Shown piece after piece: positions 1 through 8,604 of a stretch of DNA of 64,000 bases. The stretch's first letter is position 1. The number at the start of each line of letters is the position of its first letter. The notes under the pieces were generated by a model that ran no database searches, was not told where the DNA came from, and worked only from the letters and a program-made list of their open reading frames with translations. Location: positions 1 through 64,000 of the forward strand of contig NZ_JABSOE010000014.1 in the NCBI RefSeq assembly GCF_013618865.1. The letters are read 5' to 3'. The stretch comes from Phocaeicola faecicola. GTDB lineage: Bacteria; Bacteroidota; Bacteroidia; Bacteroidales; Bacteroidaceae. The position numbers were made by a program, and so were the translations under genes.

Positions 1-2
1 AG

Positions 3-92
3 CTATCGCAATTTGGCCCAGCCCCTAAGGTAACTGATTCAAATATGCGACAAGCATTTTTTGAAAACAAATATTGTAAATCAAATAATTAA
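3..92 (+). other. ORF tail entering from the left edge, unidentified
   Basis: A reading frame is open from the window edge and stops at TAA 90-92. It gives only about 29 residues, ending in Lys-Ser-Asn-Asn, and I recognise no family. It is in the same frame as the fimbrillin/PLC gene that follows, so it could be either the end of another gene or the front part of that gene behind a stop codon. The other two forward frames are closed by stops near 26 and 31, so neither carries the missing fimbrillin N-terminus. Confidence 0.2.
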
Positions 93-95
93 CGA

Positions 96-119
96 GTCTT
101 TTTACAATTATTAAGAGAC
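96..119. repeat. imperfect 24-bp palindrome at the broken 5' end of the fimbrillin gene
   Basis: The 24 bases have two 12-bp arms around an AATT centre, and nine of the twelve arm positions pair. GTCT at the left end mirrors AGAC at the right end. It lies exactly where fimbrillin-like coding sequence begins, just after the TAA at 90-92. Size and symmetry are what a site-specific recombinase crossover site or a regulator operator would show. Which of these it is cannot be read from one copy. Confidence 0.3.
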
Positions 120-176
120 ACTAGTGAGTTTCACTATAAAGTAGTCACAGAAGGAGATAAATCTACTACTGGTACA

Positions 177-2267
177 TTGGCAAAAATTAATGACGGTGAT
201 AATGGTTTGCAATGGGGAGATGGTGATGAACATCATTTTTATGCTATTTATCCAGCTTCGGCTTCTCAGGGAGGTGTAAGTGCAACAGAAGTTAAATGTC
301 AGATTCCGGTACGTCAGGACCCGATTAGTATTAAGTTTGATGGTACGGATACTTATACAGCCTATCCGAATATGAATTATGCTTATATGTATGCGCATAG
401 TAAAGCTTCTCGTCTCACAGAAGGAGATCAACCTATTACTTTGACTTTTAAGCCTCTTGTAACAGTACTCGAAATTACGGTTAATGGACCAAAGGCTGGA
501 ACTGTTGCGGGTGATTCATATCAGGTTTCTCAAGTTTCAATCCGTTCAAATGAGGATATTGCAGGAGAGTTCTTGCTGACAATAGATGAGAATTTTGGTA
601 GCAATGACGGTAAATGTACTCCAGTTAATAATGGTACAGTAAGTAACTTGGTGACTATTCCGACATATATGGATGGTAAGCCTGTTACTTTGAAAACAGG
701 ACAGAAACTGGTCGTAAAGGCTTTCATGCTGCCGTATGCTAATCCGCAGGTTTCACAAACTGCTGTAACTGTTAATATGGTAGGACAGGGTAGTAATACA
801 AAACTCTTAAAGACTGCAGATATTCAAACTCAAAAAATTAATATCACCTCATTACCGGCTTTGAAGGGTACTGATTTTTATTACTGGTTGAGTGCGATGG
901 ATAAGAGAACTTATTTCTCACAGTTGTCTATACCGGGTACACATAACTCTTATAGTTTTGATGCTGATGTGGTTGGTTCAAATACTGTAATGGGGCCTTA
1001 TCAGAAACTGAACATTGAAGAGCAGTTTGCTGCAGGTGCACGTGCATTTTCTTTCATGGTGGGATTTAAAAATGCTGATGAGGCTAATGATGCAGTAAAG
1101 GTTGACGAAGGACAGTATTTAGCATGGAAATCTTCAACTAATTGGAATGATGATTATTACTTGTATACTTATGATGCAAATAGCTCACGAACAGAGTTGA
1201 CTGAAGCTTTGAATTCTTATGTTAAAATGCTTGATGACAGAATTACCATGTATAACGACAAATATGGAAGTTTAGGAAGAACATGTCAAGAGTTTATCGT
1301 ACTGAATATAAACTTCAAGCAGTTGAGAACAAGTGGTGATGATAATTCAGGAAAATATTTAGAGGTTAAACGATGGATTAGGGAATTAGACCGTATTTTG
1401 GATGGCTATACACCTTCAAGTGTTAATGGTATTACATTGGAAACTAACTTGAACGCTAATACGACCATAGAAGATTTGATGGGTAAGATTGTGGTATTTG
1501 TTAACTATCAATGTCCAGATTTGCCAGTAAATGAGGGTCAAGTTGATAAGGTTGATGGTCTTTTTGGGGCAAAGGGTGAAGAATATGCAGGTTTTACCTA
1601 CAATCCTGCAACAGATGCTACAAATTATGTATTTATGCGTCAGGCTTATGATACCTCCGGAAATGATATCTCTTCTACTTTGTACGCTCAGAACGACCGT
1701 GATATAGATTATCCATACTACATGACACCTGAAAATGCAAGTGGAATTACGGTATGGAAGCAGCATTTGGAACGTCTGAACAATCCTAATCTTACTGTGC
1801 CAAATTGGTCAGATAATGGACGTGTAGATAAGAAAATCTCTATTGTAGAAGATTTTATCCAGCAAGCAATCAATAATAATAAACCTGAAGCAGGTGATGC
1901 TGGTTTGAGAAACTGGTATATAAATAGTTTGGGAGGTTTTTGTGTTGTAAATGATAACCAAAGTTATAATCCTGCTTTGGGACAGAGTGGTAATACTGTT
2001 ACAGCAGCGAATGTAATCAATGGTCCTATTTATAATTATCTGATTGATCCTACCAAGAACTCTGCTCCTATTGGCGTAGTTTTGATGAACTTCTTGGGCT
2101 GTGATAAACTTCAAAATGAGGGCGTTGAGACCAATGTTTATGGAAAATGGTTGCCTCAGACAATCATTGAAAATAACTTCCGTTTCGAACTGAAGCGTAA
2201 GTCCGGAGGAACTACGGATCTGAATTATGATGCTTCATTCTCAGAAGGTGGTAATATTATAGAATAA
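177..2267 (+). CDS. fimbrillin-like / PI-PLC-like domain protein, 5'-truncated
   Basis: The first ~215 residues resemble the middle of Bacteroidales fimbrillin-family proteins (motif HHFYAIYP, then IPTYM). From about residue 225 to the end is a phosphatidylinositol-specific phospholipase C-like region, with LSIPGTHNSY placing the first catalytic His at residue 256. The usual following LDLR-type motif is replaced by FSFM and no clear second active-site His is visible, so catalysis is doubtful. The only upstream start is TTG at 177. Fimbrillin-like codons run back to 93, after a TAA at 90-92, and no signal peptide or lipobox is present. The gene has therefore lost its true 5' end or is a silent cassette. 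It is AT-rich like its neighbour, and a terminator follows. If expressed from a complete copy, the product would be a surface or secreted protein. The domain reading is by motif only. Confidence 0.6.
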   Translation: MAKINDGDNGLQWGDGDEHHFYAIYPASASQGGVSATEVKCQIPVRQDPISIKFDGTDTYTAYPNMNYAYMYAHSKASRLTEGDQPITLTFKPLVTVLEITVNGPKAGTVAGDSYQVSQVSIRSNEDIAGEFLLTIDENFGSNDGKCTPVNNGTVSNLVTIPTYMDGKPVTLKTGQKLVVKAFMLPYANPQVSQTAVTVNMVGQGSNTKLLKTADIQTQKINITSLPALKGTDFYYWLSAMDKRTYFSQLSIPGTHNSYSFDADVVGSNTVMGPYQKLNIEEQFAAGARAFSFMVGFKNADEANDAVKVDEGQYLAWKSSTNWNDDYYLYTYDANSSRTELTEALNSYVKMLDDRITMYNDKYGSLGRTCQEFIVLNINFKQLRTSGDDNSGKYLEVKRWIRELDRILDGYTPSSVNGITLETNLNANTTIEDLMGKIVVFVNYQCPDLPVNEGQVDKVDGLFGAKGEEYAGFTYNPATDATNYVFMRQAYDTSGNDISSTLYAQNDRDIDYPYYMTPENASGITVWKQHLERLNNPNLTVPNWSDNGRVDKKISIVEDFIQQAINNNKPEAGDAGLRNWYINSLGGFCVVNDNQSYNPALGQSGNTVTAANVINGPIYNYLIDPTKNSAPIGVVLMNFLGCDKLQNEGVETNVYGKWLPQTIIENNFRFELKRKSGGTTDLNYDASFSEGGNIIE

Positions 2268-2276
2268 TGAGCTTTA

Positions 2277-2326
2277 TAAAAAGGAATGTCATTTCGGCTT
2301 ATTTTCAGAAATGACTTCCTTTTTCT
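2277..2326 (+). terminator. rho-independent terminator after the fimbrillin/PLC gene
   Basis: GTCATTTC pairs with GAAATGAC, extended by AAAAAGGAA against TTCCTTTTT, around an ~12-nt loop and followed by a T-rich run. The stem is nearly symmetrical, so it could also work on the opposite strand. Confidence 0.75.
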
Positions 2327-2344
2327 CTCTTTAAACAACGATAA

Positions 2345-4387
2345 ATGAAAAATTACTATCTGATTTATTTGCTTGCAGCAGTTGGTGTTTTACCTGCCTG
2401 CTCTGAATTAGAGGAGGCGGATGTTTTCTCACAGGAACGCATTAATATTACAGGAACACTGGATAGCTTTTCCGGTGAATCTTCTTCACGTACACAAGTA
2501 GGCGGAGTTGCGAATAATGGAGCTTTGTTTATGGAATGGTCGGTAGGTGATCAGGTAGGTGTATTCAGTGACAATACTGTGAATGCACAATTTACAGGAA
2601 ATCATACAGAACCAGTTGCGCAGACTACTTTTTCAGGAAGTGTGACTTCTGGTGATATACCGAAATATGCCTATTATCCGTATAGCGAGGAAGTGACTAA
2701 TCTTCATGCAGTTCCGGTTTCAATTCCTACTGAACAAATTTATGTAGATGAGAATTCAATTTCTGCATACGATGTAAAGGCAACTGATGCAATTTCCAAT
2801 TTGGGAGGTGGAAACTATCAGCTAAATATGAAACAGTTGGTTTCGTTGATACGTTTTGAATTCAGCCTTACAGATGTTGCAGGTTTGTCTGTCGATGAAA
2901 AATTAGTACGGGTAACATTAGAGACTGGGGCTTCTGTAACAGGTGACTATACGTATGATCTTGCAAATCTTGAGAGTGGATTTACAAGTGCATTTGGTAT
3001 TCAGAGTACATCTCTGAATCTGACTTTTGTAAATCAGCCTTCCTTAGTGGAGAAAGTAATAGCATATGCTGTTGCAGTTCCTGGTATTCAGAAGGGTAAA
3101 TCCTGGCATTGCACTTTCCTGACTGATAAGCATCAAGTTTCTTTTTCTACAACGGCTCTTTGTGACTTGGAGGCTGGAAAGTATTACGTCATGCCTTTGA
3201 ATGCCACGATATTGGAAAACAACGATGCTGTGATCGAGGAGGCACCTGCACCAGAAGAAACTGCCAATTGTTATATGATAAATCAGAGTGGTGAGCATTC
3301 TTTCCTGGCAAATGTAATCGGTAATGGACCGAAAGGAATTATTCCAGGTGCTGGTTTTCATACTGAGTCGGCTTACATATCTCCGAAATCAGCAAAGCTG
3401 TTATGGCAGGATGTAGATGGATTTGTGGATGCGGCATCAGTTAGACTGGGCACTGATAACCGTTGCTATTATACTGCTAAATCAAATGTCGGTAATGCGG
3501 TTATAGCTGTTTATAGTGGTGAAGACTGTACTGGTGACATTTTATGGAGCTGGCATATTTGGGGAGTTGGTGATGAGCCAATTTCAGATGATGTATATAC
3601 AAGCAGTGCGGGTTATCAATATACGGTAATGGACCGTCCGTTGGGAGCTCATGCAAAAGAATCTATGATCTGTACACTTTATCAATGGGGACGAAAGGAT
3701 CCATTTTCTAACCAGACTACGGTTTATGGTGAGTCTGGTGCTCAAGATGTTTCTATTTGGCCCGTTATTTCCGGAGTTGAAATGGGAACTTTAACAGCTT
3801 CAGTTTTGAATCCGGATAAGTTTATTACAAATTCCAAGACAGGTACAGACGGAGATTGGATGCAGGTTCCCAATAACAGCTTGTGGGGGGACGATAAGGA
3901 AATCCCATATATATGGCCGGATGTATATGGTCATCCAGACTGTAAACCGGGATGGGTTTCACAGAAAACAATCTATGACCCTTCTCCTGTAGGTTATCGA
4001 GTTGCAAGTCCTTATGTATGGACTGGTTTTGTAAATGCAAGTGATGGCTCAAATAAGTCTGTTTCGCCGACTTCAAGATTGGATCAGATTCATTATGTTA
4101 AGTATGAAAACAATGGCTGGTATTTTCAGAAGGATGAAACAGATATGTCTGGTGTTTACTATCCAACCACTGGCATGCGGAGTACAGTAGATGGAGAAAT
4201 GATGTATTATGGTAAATATGCTTATTATTTTGCCAGTTCTCCTCACCGGACCCGTACACTTTCTACAGGGTTATGGTGTGGTGAATATGTACCGGTTTCT
4301 CCTAAACAAGCCGATGATAATACAATCTCATCGATGGAACTTTGCCAGCGAGGTAATGGTTATGCAATTCGTTGTGTAAGGGAATAA
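2345..4387 (+). CDS. fimbrillin-like lipoprotein with FISUMP-like C-terminus
   Basis: The ATG start gives a lipoprotein signal ending in LPACSE with the lipobox Cys near residue 19, so the protein is probably exported and lipid-anchored. Residues ~30-290 have the fimbrillin pattern (MEWSVGDQVGVF, then YAYYPYSEE). Residues ~420-680 contain TVMDRPLGAH, LYQWGRKDPF and a terminal GYAIRCVRE, as in Bacteroidales adhesins whose C-terminus resembles the Fibrobacter succinogenes major paralogous domain. It likely forms part of a fimbria or a surface adhesin. The gene lies between a terminator and the OmpA gene, 30 bp upstream of the latter with no terminator between, so the two may be co-transcribed. 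No fimbrial assembly partner (Mfa/FimB type) is in view. The family is known only from motif resemblance, and the ligand is unknown. Confidence 0.7.
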   Translation: MKNYYLIYLLAAVGVLPACSELEEADVFSQERINITGTLDSFSGESSSRTQVGGVANNGALFMEWSVGDQVGVFSDNTVNAQFTGNHTEPVAQTTFSGSVTSGDIPKYAYYPYSEEVTNLHAVPVSIPTEQIYVDENSISAYDVKATDAISNLGGGNYQLNMKQLVSLIRFEFSLTDVAGLSVDEKLVRVTLETGASVTGDYTYDLANLESGFTSAFGIQSTSLNLTFVNQPSLVEKVIAYAVAVPGIQKGKSWHCTFLTDKHQVSFSTTALCDLEAGKYYVMPLNATILENNDAVIEEAPAPEETANCYMINQSGEHSFLANVIGNGPKGIIPGAGFHTESAYISPKSAKLLWQDVDGFVDAASVRLGTDNRCYYTAKSNVGNAVIAVYSGEDCTGDILWSWHIWGVGDEPISDDVYTSSAGYQYTVMDRPLGAHAKESMICTLYQWGRKDPFSNQTTVYGESGAQDVSIWPVISGVEMGTLTASVLNPDKFITNSKTGTDGDWMQVPNNSLWGDDKEIPYIWPDVYGHPDCKPGWVSQKTIYDPSPVGYRVASPYVWTGFVNASDGSNKSVSPTSRLDQIHYVKYENNGWYFQKDETDMSGVYYPTTGMRSTVDGEMMYYGKYAYYFASSPHRTRTLSTGLWCGEYVPVSPKQADDNTISSMELCQRGNGYAIRCVRE

Positions 4388-4417
4388 ACATAATCTAGTA
4401 ACTTAAAAAATAAAACT

Positions 4418-5602
4418 ATGATGAAGAAAACGTTAATGGCGGCCTTAGCCTTGTTTGCGGCCGGTTCTGTTTGGGCTCAGACTGAGCAGAATAAAGACAT
4501 TACAGAAACTGTGGAATATAGCACAGATAAGTATAAGGTAGAAACCAACTCATTCTGGAGCAACTGGTTCATCAGTGCAGGCTTGGGAGGTCAGGTTTAT
4601 TTAGGAGACCATGACAAGCAGCGTAAGTTCGGTGAACGCATTTCTCCGGCATTGGATATCGCAGTGGGTAAATGGTTTACTCCGGGTATCGGCGTGCGTT
4701 TGATGTACAGTGGTCTGAACTTCAAAGGTGCTACTCAGAACGGAGCTTATACCAATAATCAGCCTATCGAGGGAAAGCCTTGGCACGGATATTGGTTGAC
4801 AGAACAGAAAGTGAAGTACATCAACTTCCATGCAGATGTACTGTTCAACCTGTCAAATATACTGTGCGGTTATAATGAAAAGCGGGTTTACAACTGCAGC
4901 CCTTACTTCGGTCTGGGTATTGCACGTGTAACCAGCAAGCCTAAGAATACAGAAATTACCGGTCATCTGGGTATCATGAACTCTTTCCGTCTGAGTTCTG
5001 CATGGGACTTGAATCTGGATTTGAGAGGTTCTTTGACTAACGACCAGTTCGACGGTGAAATCGGTGGTAGCGGTGGTGAAGGTATGTTCGCTCTTACTGC
5101 CGGTGTAACTTACAAAATCAAACCGCGTGGCTGGGACCGCAGCAAGACTATCCTGCGTGTGGACAACAGCGCTATCAATGCATTGCGTGACGAACTCGAC
5201 CGTGCAAATGCTGAAAATGCACGTCTGCAGCGTGCCATCAACGAAAGCAATCGTCAGGAACCTGCCAAGAAGGTGGTTGCTTCCAACCTGATTGTCTTCC
5301 AGATTGGCAAGTCTAAACTGTCTAACGAAGCACGTGTGAACTTGAAGATGATGGCTGAAGCTATCAAGGCTTCTGATCCGAATGCAGTTTACACAATTAC
5401 TGGTTATGCAGATGCCGGTACAGGTAGCAAGAAGCTGAACGAACGCTTGAGTAAGAAACGTGCTGAGGCTGTATACGACTGCCTGGTTAACGAATTCGGC
5501 GTTTCTGCTTCTCAGTTGCGTATCGACTATAAGGGTGGTGTAGACAATATGTTCTACGATGATCCTCGTCTGAGCCGTGCCGCAATTACTCGCAGCAACT
5601 AA
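4418..5602 (+). CDS. OmpA family outer-membrane protein
   Basis: A Sec signal peptide ends near VWAQ. Residues ~45-235 are an outer-membrane beta-barrel with the typical Bacteroidetes start ISAGLGGQVYLGDHD. A short coiled linker follows (LRDELDRANAENARLQ, about 245-270), then a C-terminal OmpA peptidoglycan-binding domain (~285-394) with ITGYADAGTGSKKLNERLSK and a final LSRAAIT. Members of this family are abundant major outer-membrane proteins that tie the outer membrane to the cell wall. Length and domain order are normal. The codon use is more GC-rich than the two fimbrillin genes before it, in keeping with a highly expressed core gene. A strong terminator follows. Confidence 0.92.
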   Translation: MMKKTLMAALALFAAGSVWAQTEQNKDITETVEYSTDKYKVETNSFWSNWFISAGLGGQVYLGDHDKQRKFGERISPALDIAVGKWFTPGIGVRLMYSGLNFKGATQNGAYTNNQPIEGKPWHGYWLTEQKVKYINFHADVLFNLSNILCGYNEKRVYNCSPYFGLGIARVTSKPKNTEITGHLGIMNSFRLSSAWDLNLDLRGSLTNDQFDGEIGGSGGEGMFALTAGVTYKIKPRGWDRSKTILRVDNSAINALRDELDRANAENARLQRAINESNRQEPAKKVVASNLIVFQIGKSKLSNEARVNLKMMAEAIKASDPNAVYTITGYADAGTGSKKLNERLSKKRAEAVYDCLVNEFGVSASQLRIDYKGGVDNMFYDDPRLSRAAITRSN

Positions 5603-5652
5603 TCCGTATTTGTCTGTCGGTATTTTCTGACGGATAAAGGGTTTATATAATG

Positions 5653-5704
5653 AAAAAAGTTCTATTTTTGCTTGTGTACTACAGGCGGAAATAGAACTTT
5701 TTTT
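5653..5704 (+). terminator. rho-independent terminator after the OmpA gene
   Basis: The stem AAGTTCTATTT pairs with AAATAGAACTT around an ~18-nt loop and runs into a T tract. Confidence 0.85.
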
Positions 5705-5707
5705 GTA

Positions 5708-5715
5708 TAACTTTG
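5708..5715 (+). promoter_or_regulatory. candidate Bacteroidetes -7 element for the ABC gene
   Basis: TAACTTTG fits TAnnTTTG and lies 88 bp before the ABC transporter ATG. A matching -33 TTTG is not clear because the upstream bases belong to the terminator. Confidence 0.35.
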
Positions 5716-5802
5716 TTATATGTGGAAAGATTTCACTGATAGAGTGATATGAGGATGCCGGTGGAATGTATTGTTTGAAAGTAAACTTGAAAGTGTCGGA
5801 TC

Positions 5803-7476
5803 ATGATGGATTTGCTGAAAGGAAATAAAGAGATACGTGTCAGGGATTGTGCCGTATGGCTTTGGAATGCGTCAAGGGGCTTCCGGTTGCCGGTGGTATT
5901 CATCGCACTGATCGGGATGGGGCAGGTGGCTGCTTCCCTGTTTTTCGTGTGGGTGTGCAAGCATCTGATTGATATCGCTACGCATCATTCGGACGACCGG
6001 CTGCAGTGGTTTATTGCCGCACTGATAGGGTGTCTGCTGTTGCAGCTCGTTTTCTCGGTGACGAATATGCGCCTGGGTACGAAGGTGGAGATTGCTTTCC
6101 GCAACAACCTTCGTCATCGTCTGTTCAATCATGTGATGGAGAGCCGGTGGATGGGAAAGGAAGTGCTGCACACGGGAGATATGCTGAACCGCCTGGTGGA
6201 GGATGTGCCTACCATTACAACGGCAATCTGCCGGAACATTCCTTCTGCACTGGCTACGGTTGTTCAGCTGTTGGGAGCTTTGGTGTTTCTTTCCCGGCTG
6301 GATATGCGCCTGGCGGGAATTGTCCTGCTCATTATGCCGGTGGCCTTGCTGCTGAGCCGGCGGTATGTACGGAAGATGCGTAAGTTGTCGAGAGAGATAC
6401 GCGATACGGACAGTCGGGTGCAGAGTCACCTGCAGGAGCATTTGCAGCATCGCAACCTTATCCGTGCCATGGAATATACGGCGTATTCCAACAATGCGCT
6501 GGCATCCTTGCAGTCGGACTTGCAGACGAAGGTGATGCGACGCACGGATTTCTCGGTCTTTTCACGCTCGGTCATCCAACTGGGCTTTTCGGCTGGTTAT
6601 GTGGCGGCTTTTCTGTGGGGAGTGTTCGGTATTTATTACGGTACGGTTACCTTCGGTATGATGACGGCTTTTCTGCAGCTGGTGGCTCAGGTGCAGCGTC
6701 CCATTGTTGACCTGGGGCGTCAGATTCCGGCCTTTATACAGGTGTTTACTTCTACCGAGCGCTTGTCGGAACTGTCTTCGCTCGACCTGGAGCAGAAGGG
6801 GGAAGCGATTATGCTCGAATCTCCGGTGGGAGTCCGTCTGGAAGAGGTGAGTTTTGCATATCCTGAAGGAAGGCGCAGTATCTTGCAGCATTTTTCACAC
6901 GATTTTCTGCCGGGAAGTCTGACGGCCGTAGTAGGAGAGACGGGAGTCGGAAAAAGTACGCTGATCCGGCTGATCCTGGCTTTGCTGTCGCCGGTAGAGG
7001 GGAAGGTGGTGTTCTACAACGGTAATCGTACGGTAGAAGCTTCTTCGCGTACCCGTTGCAATATCTCTTATGTGCCTCAGGGAAATACGCTGATCAGTGG
7101 AACCATCCGTGATAATCTGCTGCTGGGAAATCCGGATGCGGGTGAGGAGGAACTGAAAGCAGCGCTGCATACGGCGGCAGCGGATTTTGTGTGGGAACTG
7201 CCGGAAGGTCTGAATACGCTTTGCGGGGAGCAGGGTGCGGGACTGAGTGAGGGGCAGGCACAGCGAATTGCCATTGCGCGCGGACTGTTGCGCCCGGGAA
7301 ATGTGTTGCTGCTCGATGAGCCGAGTTCTTCGCTCGACGAGGATACGGAACGGAAACTGCTGGAGCGGTTGTCGAAGCAGATGCAGGGGAAGACCTTAAT
7401 CATGATTACGCACCGGGAGACCATCGCGCAGCTTTGTTCGTCGGTGGTGCGTTTGAAGAAAGAAGAATGTGAGTGA
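5803..7476 (+). CDS. ABC exporter, fused permease and ATPase
   Basis: This is a half-transporter of the type I exporter fold: a transmembrane domain (about residues 25-300) joined to one nucleotide-binding domain (about 330-557). The ATPase has Walker A GETGVGKST near 379, signature LSEGQ at about 481-485, Walker B VLLLDEP near 505 and an H-loop in ITHRE. It would work as a homodimer in the inner membrane, exporting lipid, peptide or drug; the substrate cannot be read from the sequence. The signature is LSEGQ rather than LSGGQ, which is tolerated in the family. No peptidase or accessory domain is present. marC follows 33 bp later with no terminator, so the two may share a transcript. Confidence 0.88.
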   Translation: MMDLLKGNKEIRVRDCAVWLWNASRGFRLPVVFIALIGMGQVAASLFFVWVCKHLIDIATHHSDDRLQWFIAALIGCLLLQLVFSVTNMRLGTKVEIAFRNNLRHRLFNHVMESRWMGKEVLHTGDMLNRLVEDVPTITTAICRNIPSALATVVQLLGALVFLSRLDMRLAGIVLLIMPVALLLSRRYVRKMRKLSREIRDTDSRVQSHLQEHLQHRNLIRAMEYTAYSNNALASLQSDLQTKVMRRTDFSVFSRSVIQLGFSAGYVAAFLWGVFGIYYGTVTFGMMTAFLQLVAQVQRPIVDLGRQIPAFIQVFTSTERLSELSSLDLEQKGEAIMLESPVGVRLEEVSFAYPEGRRSILQHFSHDFLPGSLTAVVGETGVGKSTLIRLILALLSPVEGKVVFYNGNRTVEASSRTRCNISYVPQGNTLISGTIRDNLLLGNPDAGEEELKAALHTAAADFVWELPEGLNTLCGEQGAGLSEGQAQRIAIARGLLRPGNVLLLDEPSSSLDEDTERKLLERLSKQMQGKTLIMITHRETIAQLCSSVVRLKKEECE

Positions 7477-7509
7477 TTTTACTATATATGAACTGATAAA
7501 ATATTAGGT

Positions 7510-8154
7510 ATGGAAACTGTAATTCCTTTTGCACTGTTGTGCTTTACTTCGTTTTTTACGCTGACAAATCCGCTGGGTACGATGCCTGTGTTTCTGACCA
7601 TGACGAATGGACTGGACGAGGAGGAGCGGAAGCATATTGTCAAGCGGGCTACCATCATCTCGTTTATTATCCTGATTTCGTTTACGTTCTGTGGGCAGTT
7701 CTTGTTTAAGTTCTTCGGAATATCGACCAATGGCTTCCGTATCGCTGCGGGAATCATTATCCTGAAGATCGGATATGATATGCTGCAGGCGCGTTATACC
7801 AATACGAAACTGAAGGATGAGGAAATCAAGGCGTATGCCAATGATATTTCGATTACGCCGCTTTCCATACCGATGTTGTGCGGACCGGGAGCGATTGCCA
7901 ACGGAATTATCCTGATGGATGATGCGCAGACCTGGGAACTGAAGGTGACGCTGGTAACGGTGATTGCGCTGGTGTATGTGCTGACGTTTTTTATTCTCCG
8001 ACTTTCTACCCGTCTGGTGACGGTGATGGGGGAGACGGGAAACAACGTGATGATGCGTCTCATGGGACTTATTCTGATGGTGATTGCCGTAGAGTGTTTC
8101 GTGGGAGGTATGAAACCGATTCTGATTGATATCATCCAAAGCAGCGGAATGTAA
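7510..8154 (+). CDS. MarC family integral membrane protein
   Basis: The 214-residue protein has about six hydrophobic helices and the MarC/UPF0056 hallmarks: FTLTNPLGTMPVFLTMT near the N-terminus and PLSIPMLCGPGAIA in the middle. MarC proteins were once linked to multiple antibiotic resistance, but that role was not upheld. Some relatives have been proposed to export amino acids, so transport is a family-level inference. Length is normal. It probably forms the end of a transcript started before the ABC exporter gene, and a terminator lies about 65 bp downstream. Confidence 0.88.
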   Translation: METVIPFALLCFTSFFTLTNPLGTMPVFLTMTNGLDEEERKHIVKRATIISFIILISFTFCGQFLFKFFGISTNGFRIAAGIIILKIGYDMLQARYTNTKLKDEEIKAYANDISITPLSIPMLCGPGAIANGIILMDDAQTWELKVTLVTVIALVYVLTFFILRLSTRLVTVMGETGNNVMMRLMGLILMVIAVECFVGGMKPILIDIIQSSGM

Positions 8155-8218
8155 GCGCGGTCTTGGAGTGTGACATAATGATTTTGCTCGGCTAATGGTT
8201 GCGTTAGTTGGCAAAATG

Positions 8219-8248
8219 AAGAAAGAGGGCATTGCTCTCTTTCTTTTT
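8219..8248 (+). terminator. rho-independent terminator after marC
   Basis: AAGAAAGAG pairs with CTCTTTCTT around a nine-base loop, followed by a T run. The remaining ~290 bp up to the SusC promoter are AT-rich and hold no gene I can support. Confidence 0.8.
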
Positions 8249-8540
8249 GTTTATATGTGGGCGTTTTTATGAGAATAAAGTTAGAATTACTGTTATGCGT
8301 AAAATAAATTTGTAGAATTCAGTTTCTTTTTATTAAAATACCCCCTTCTTTTATAAACTAATTTTAAATGTTTTTTAATTTGTTACTTGTTGATGTTTTT
8401 TCTGCTTCTTAGCATATTTTTATGAAAAAATGTATGAAAAAAGGTTTTATTTCTGATAAATTATATATATTTGCCATGACTGAATTGCAATAAGTGAGGT
8501 TTTGATATGTTGCTATGAGAAAATAATAAGGGGATAATTC

Positions 8541-8572
8541 TTGCTTATTGTATTTTATTTCGTTTATATTTG
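8541..8572 (+). promoter_or_regulatory. promoter of the SusC/D operon
   Basis: TTG at 8541-8543 and TATATTTG at 8565-8572 match the Bacteroidetes -33/-7 pattern with a 21-bp spacer. Transcription would start near 8580, about 25 nt before the ATG. A second TATATTTG at 8466-8473 is a possible alternative with a longer leader. Confidence 0.6.
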
Positions 8573-8604
8573 TGAAAATTAATAGTTAATTGAGTGAGTG
8601 TTTT

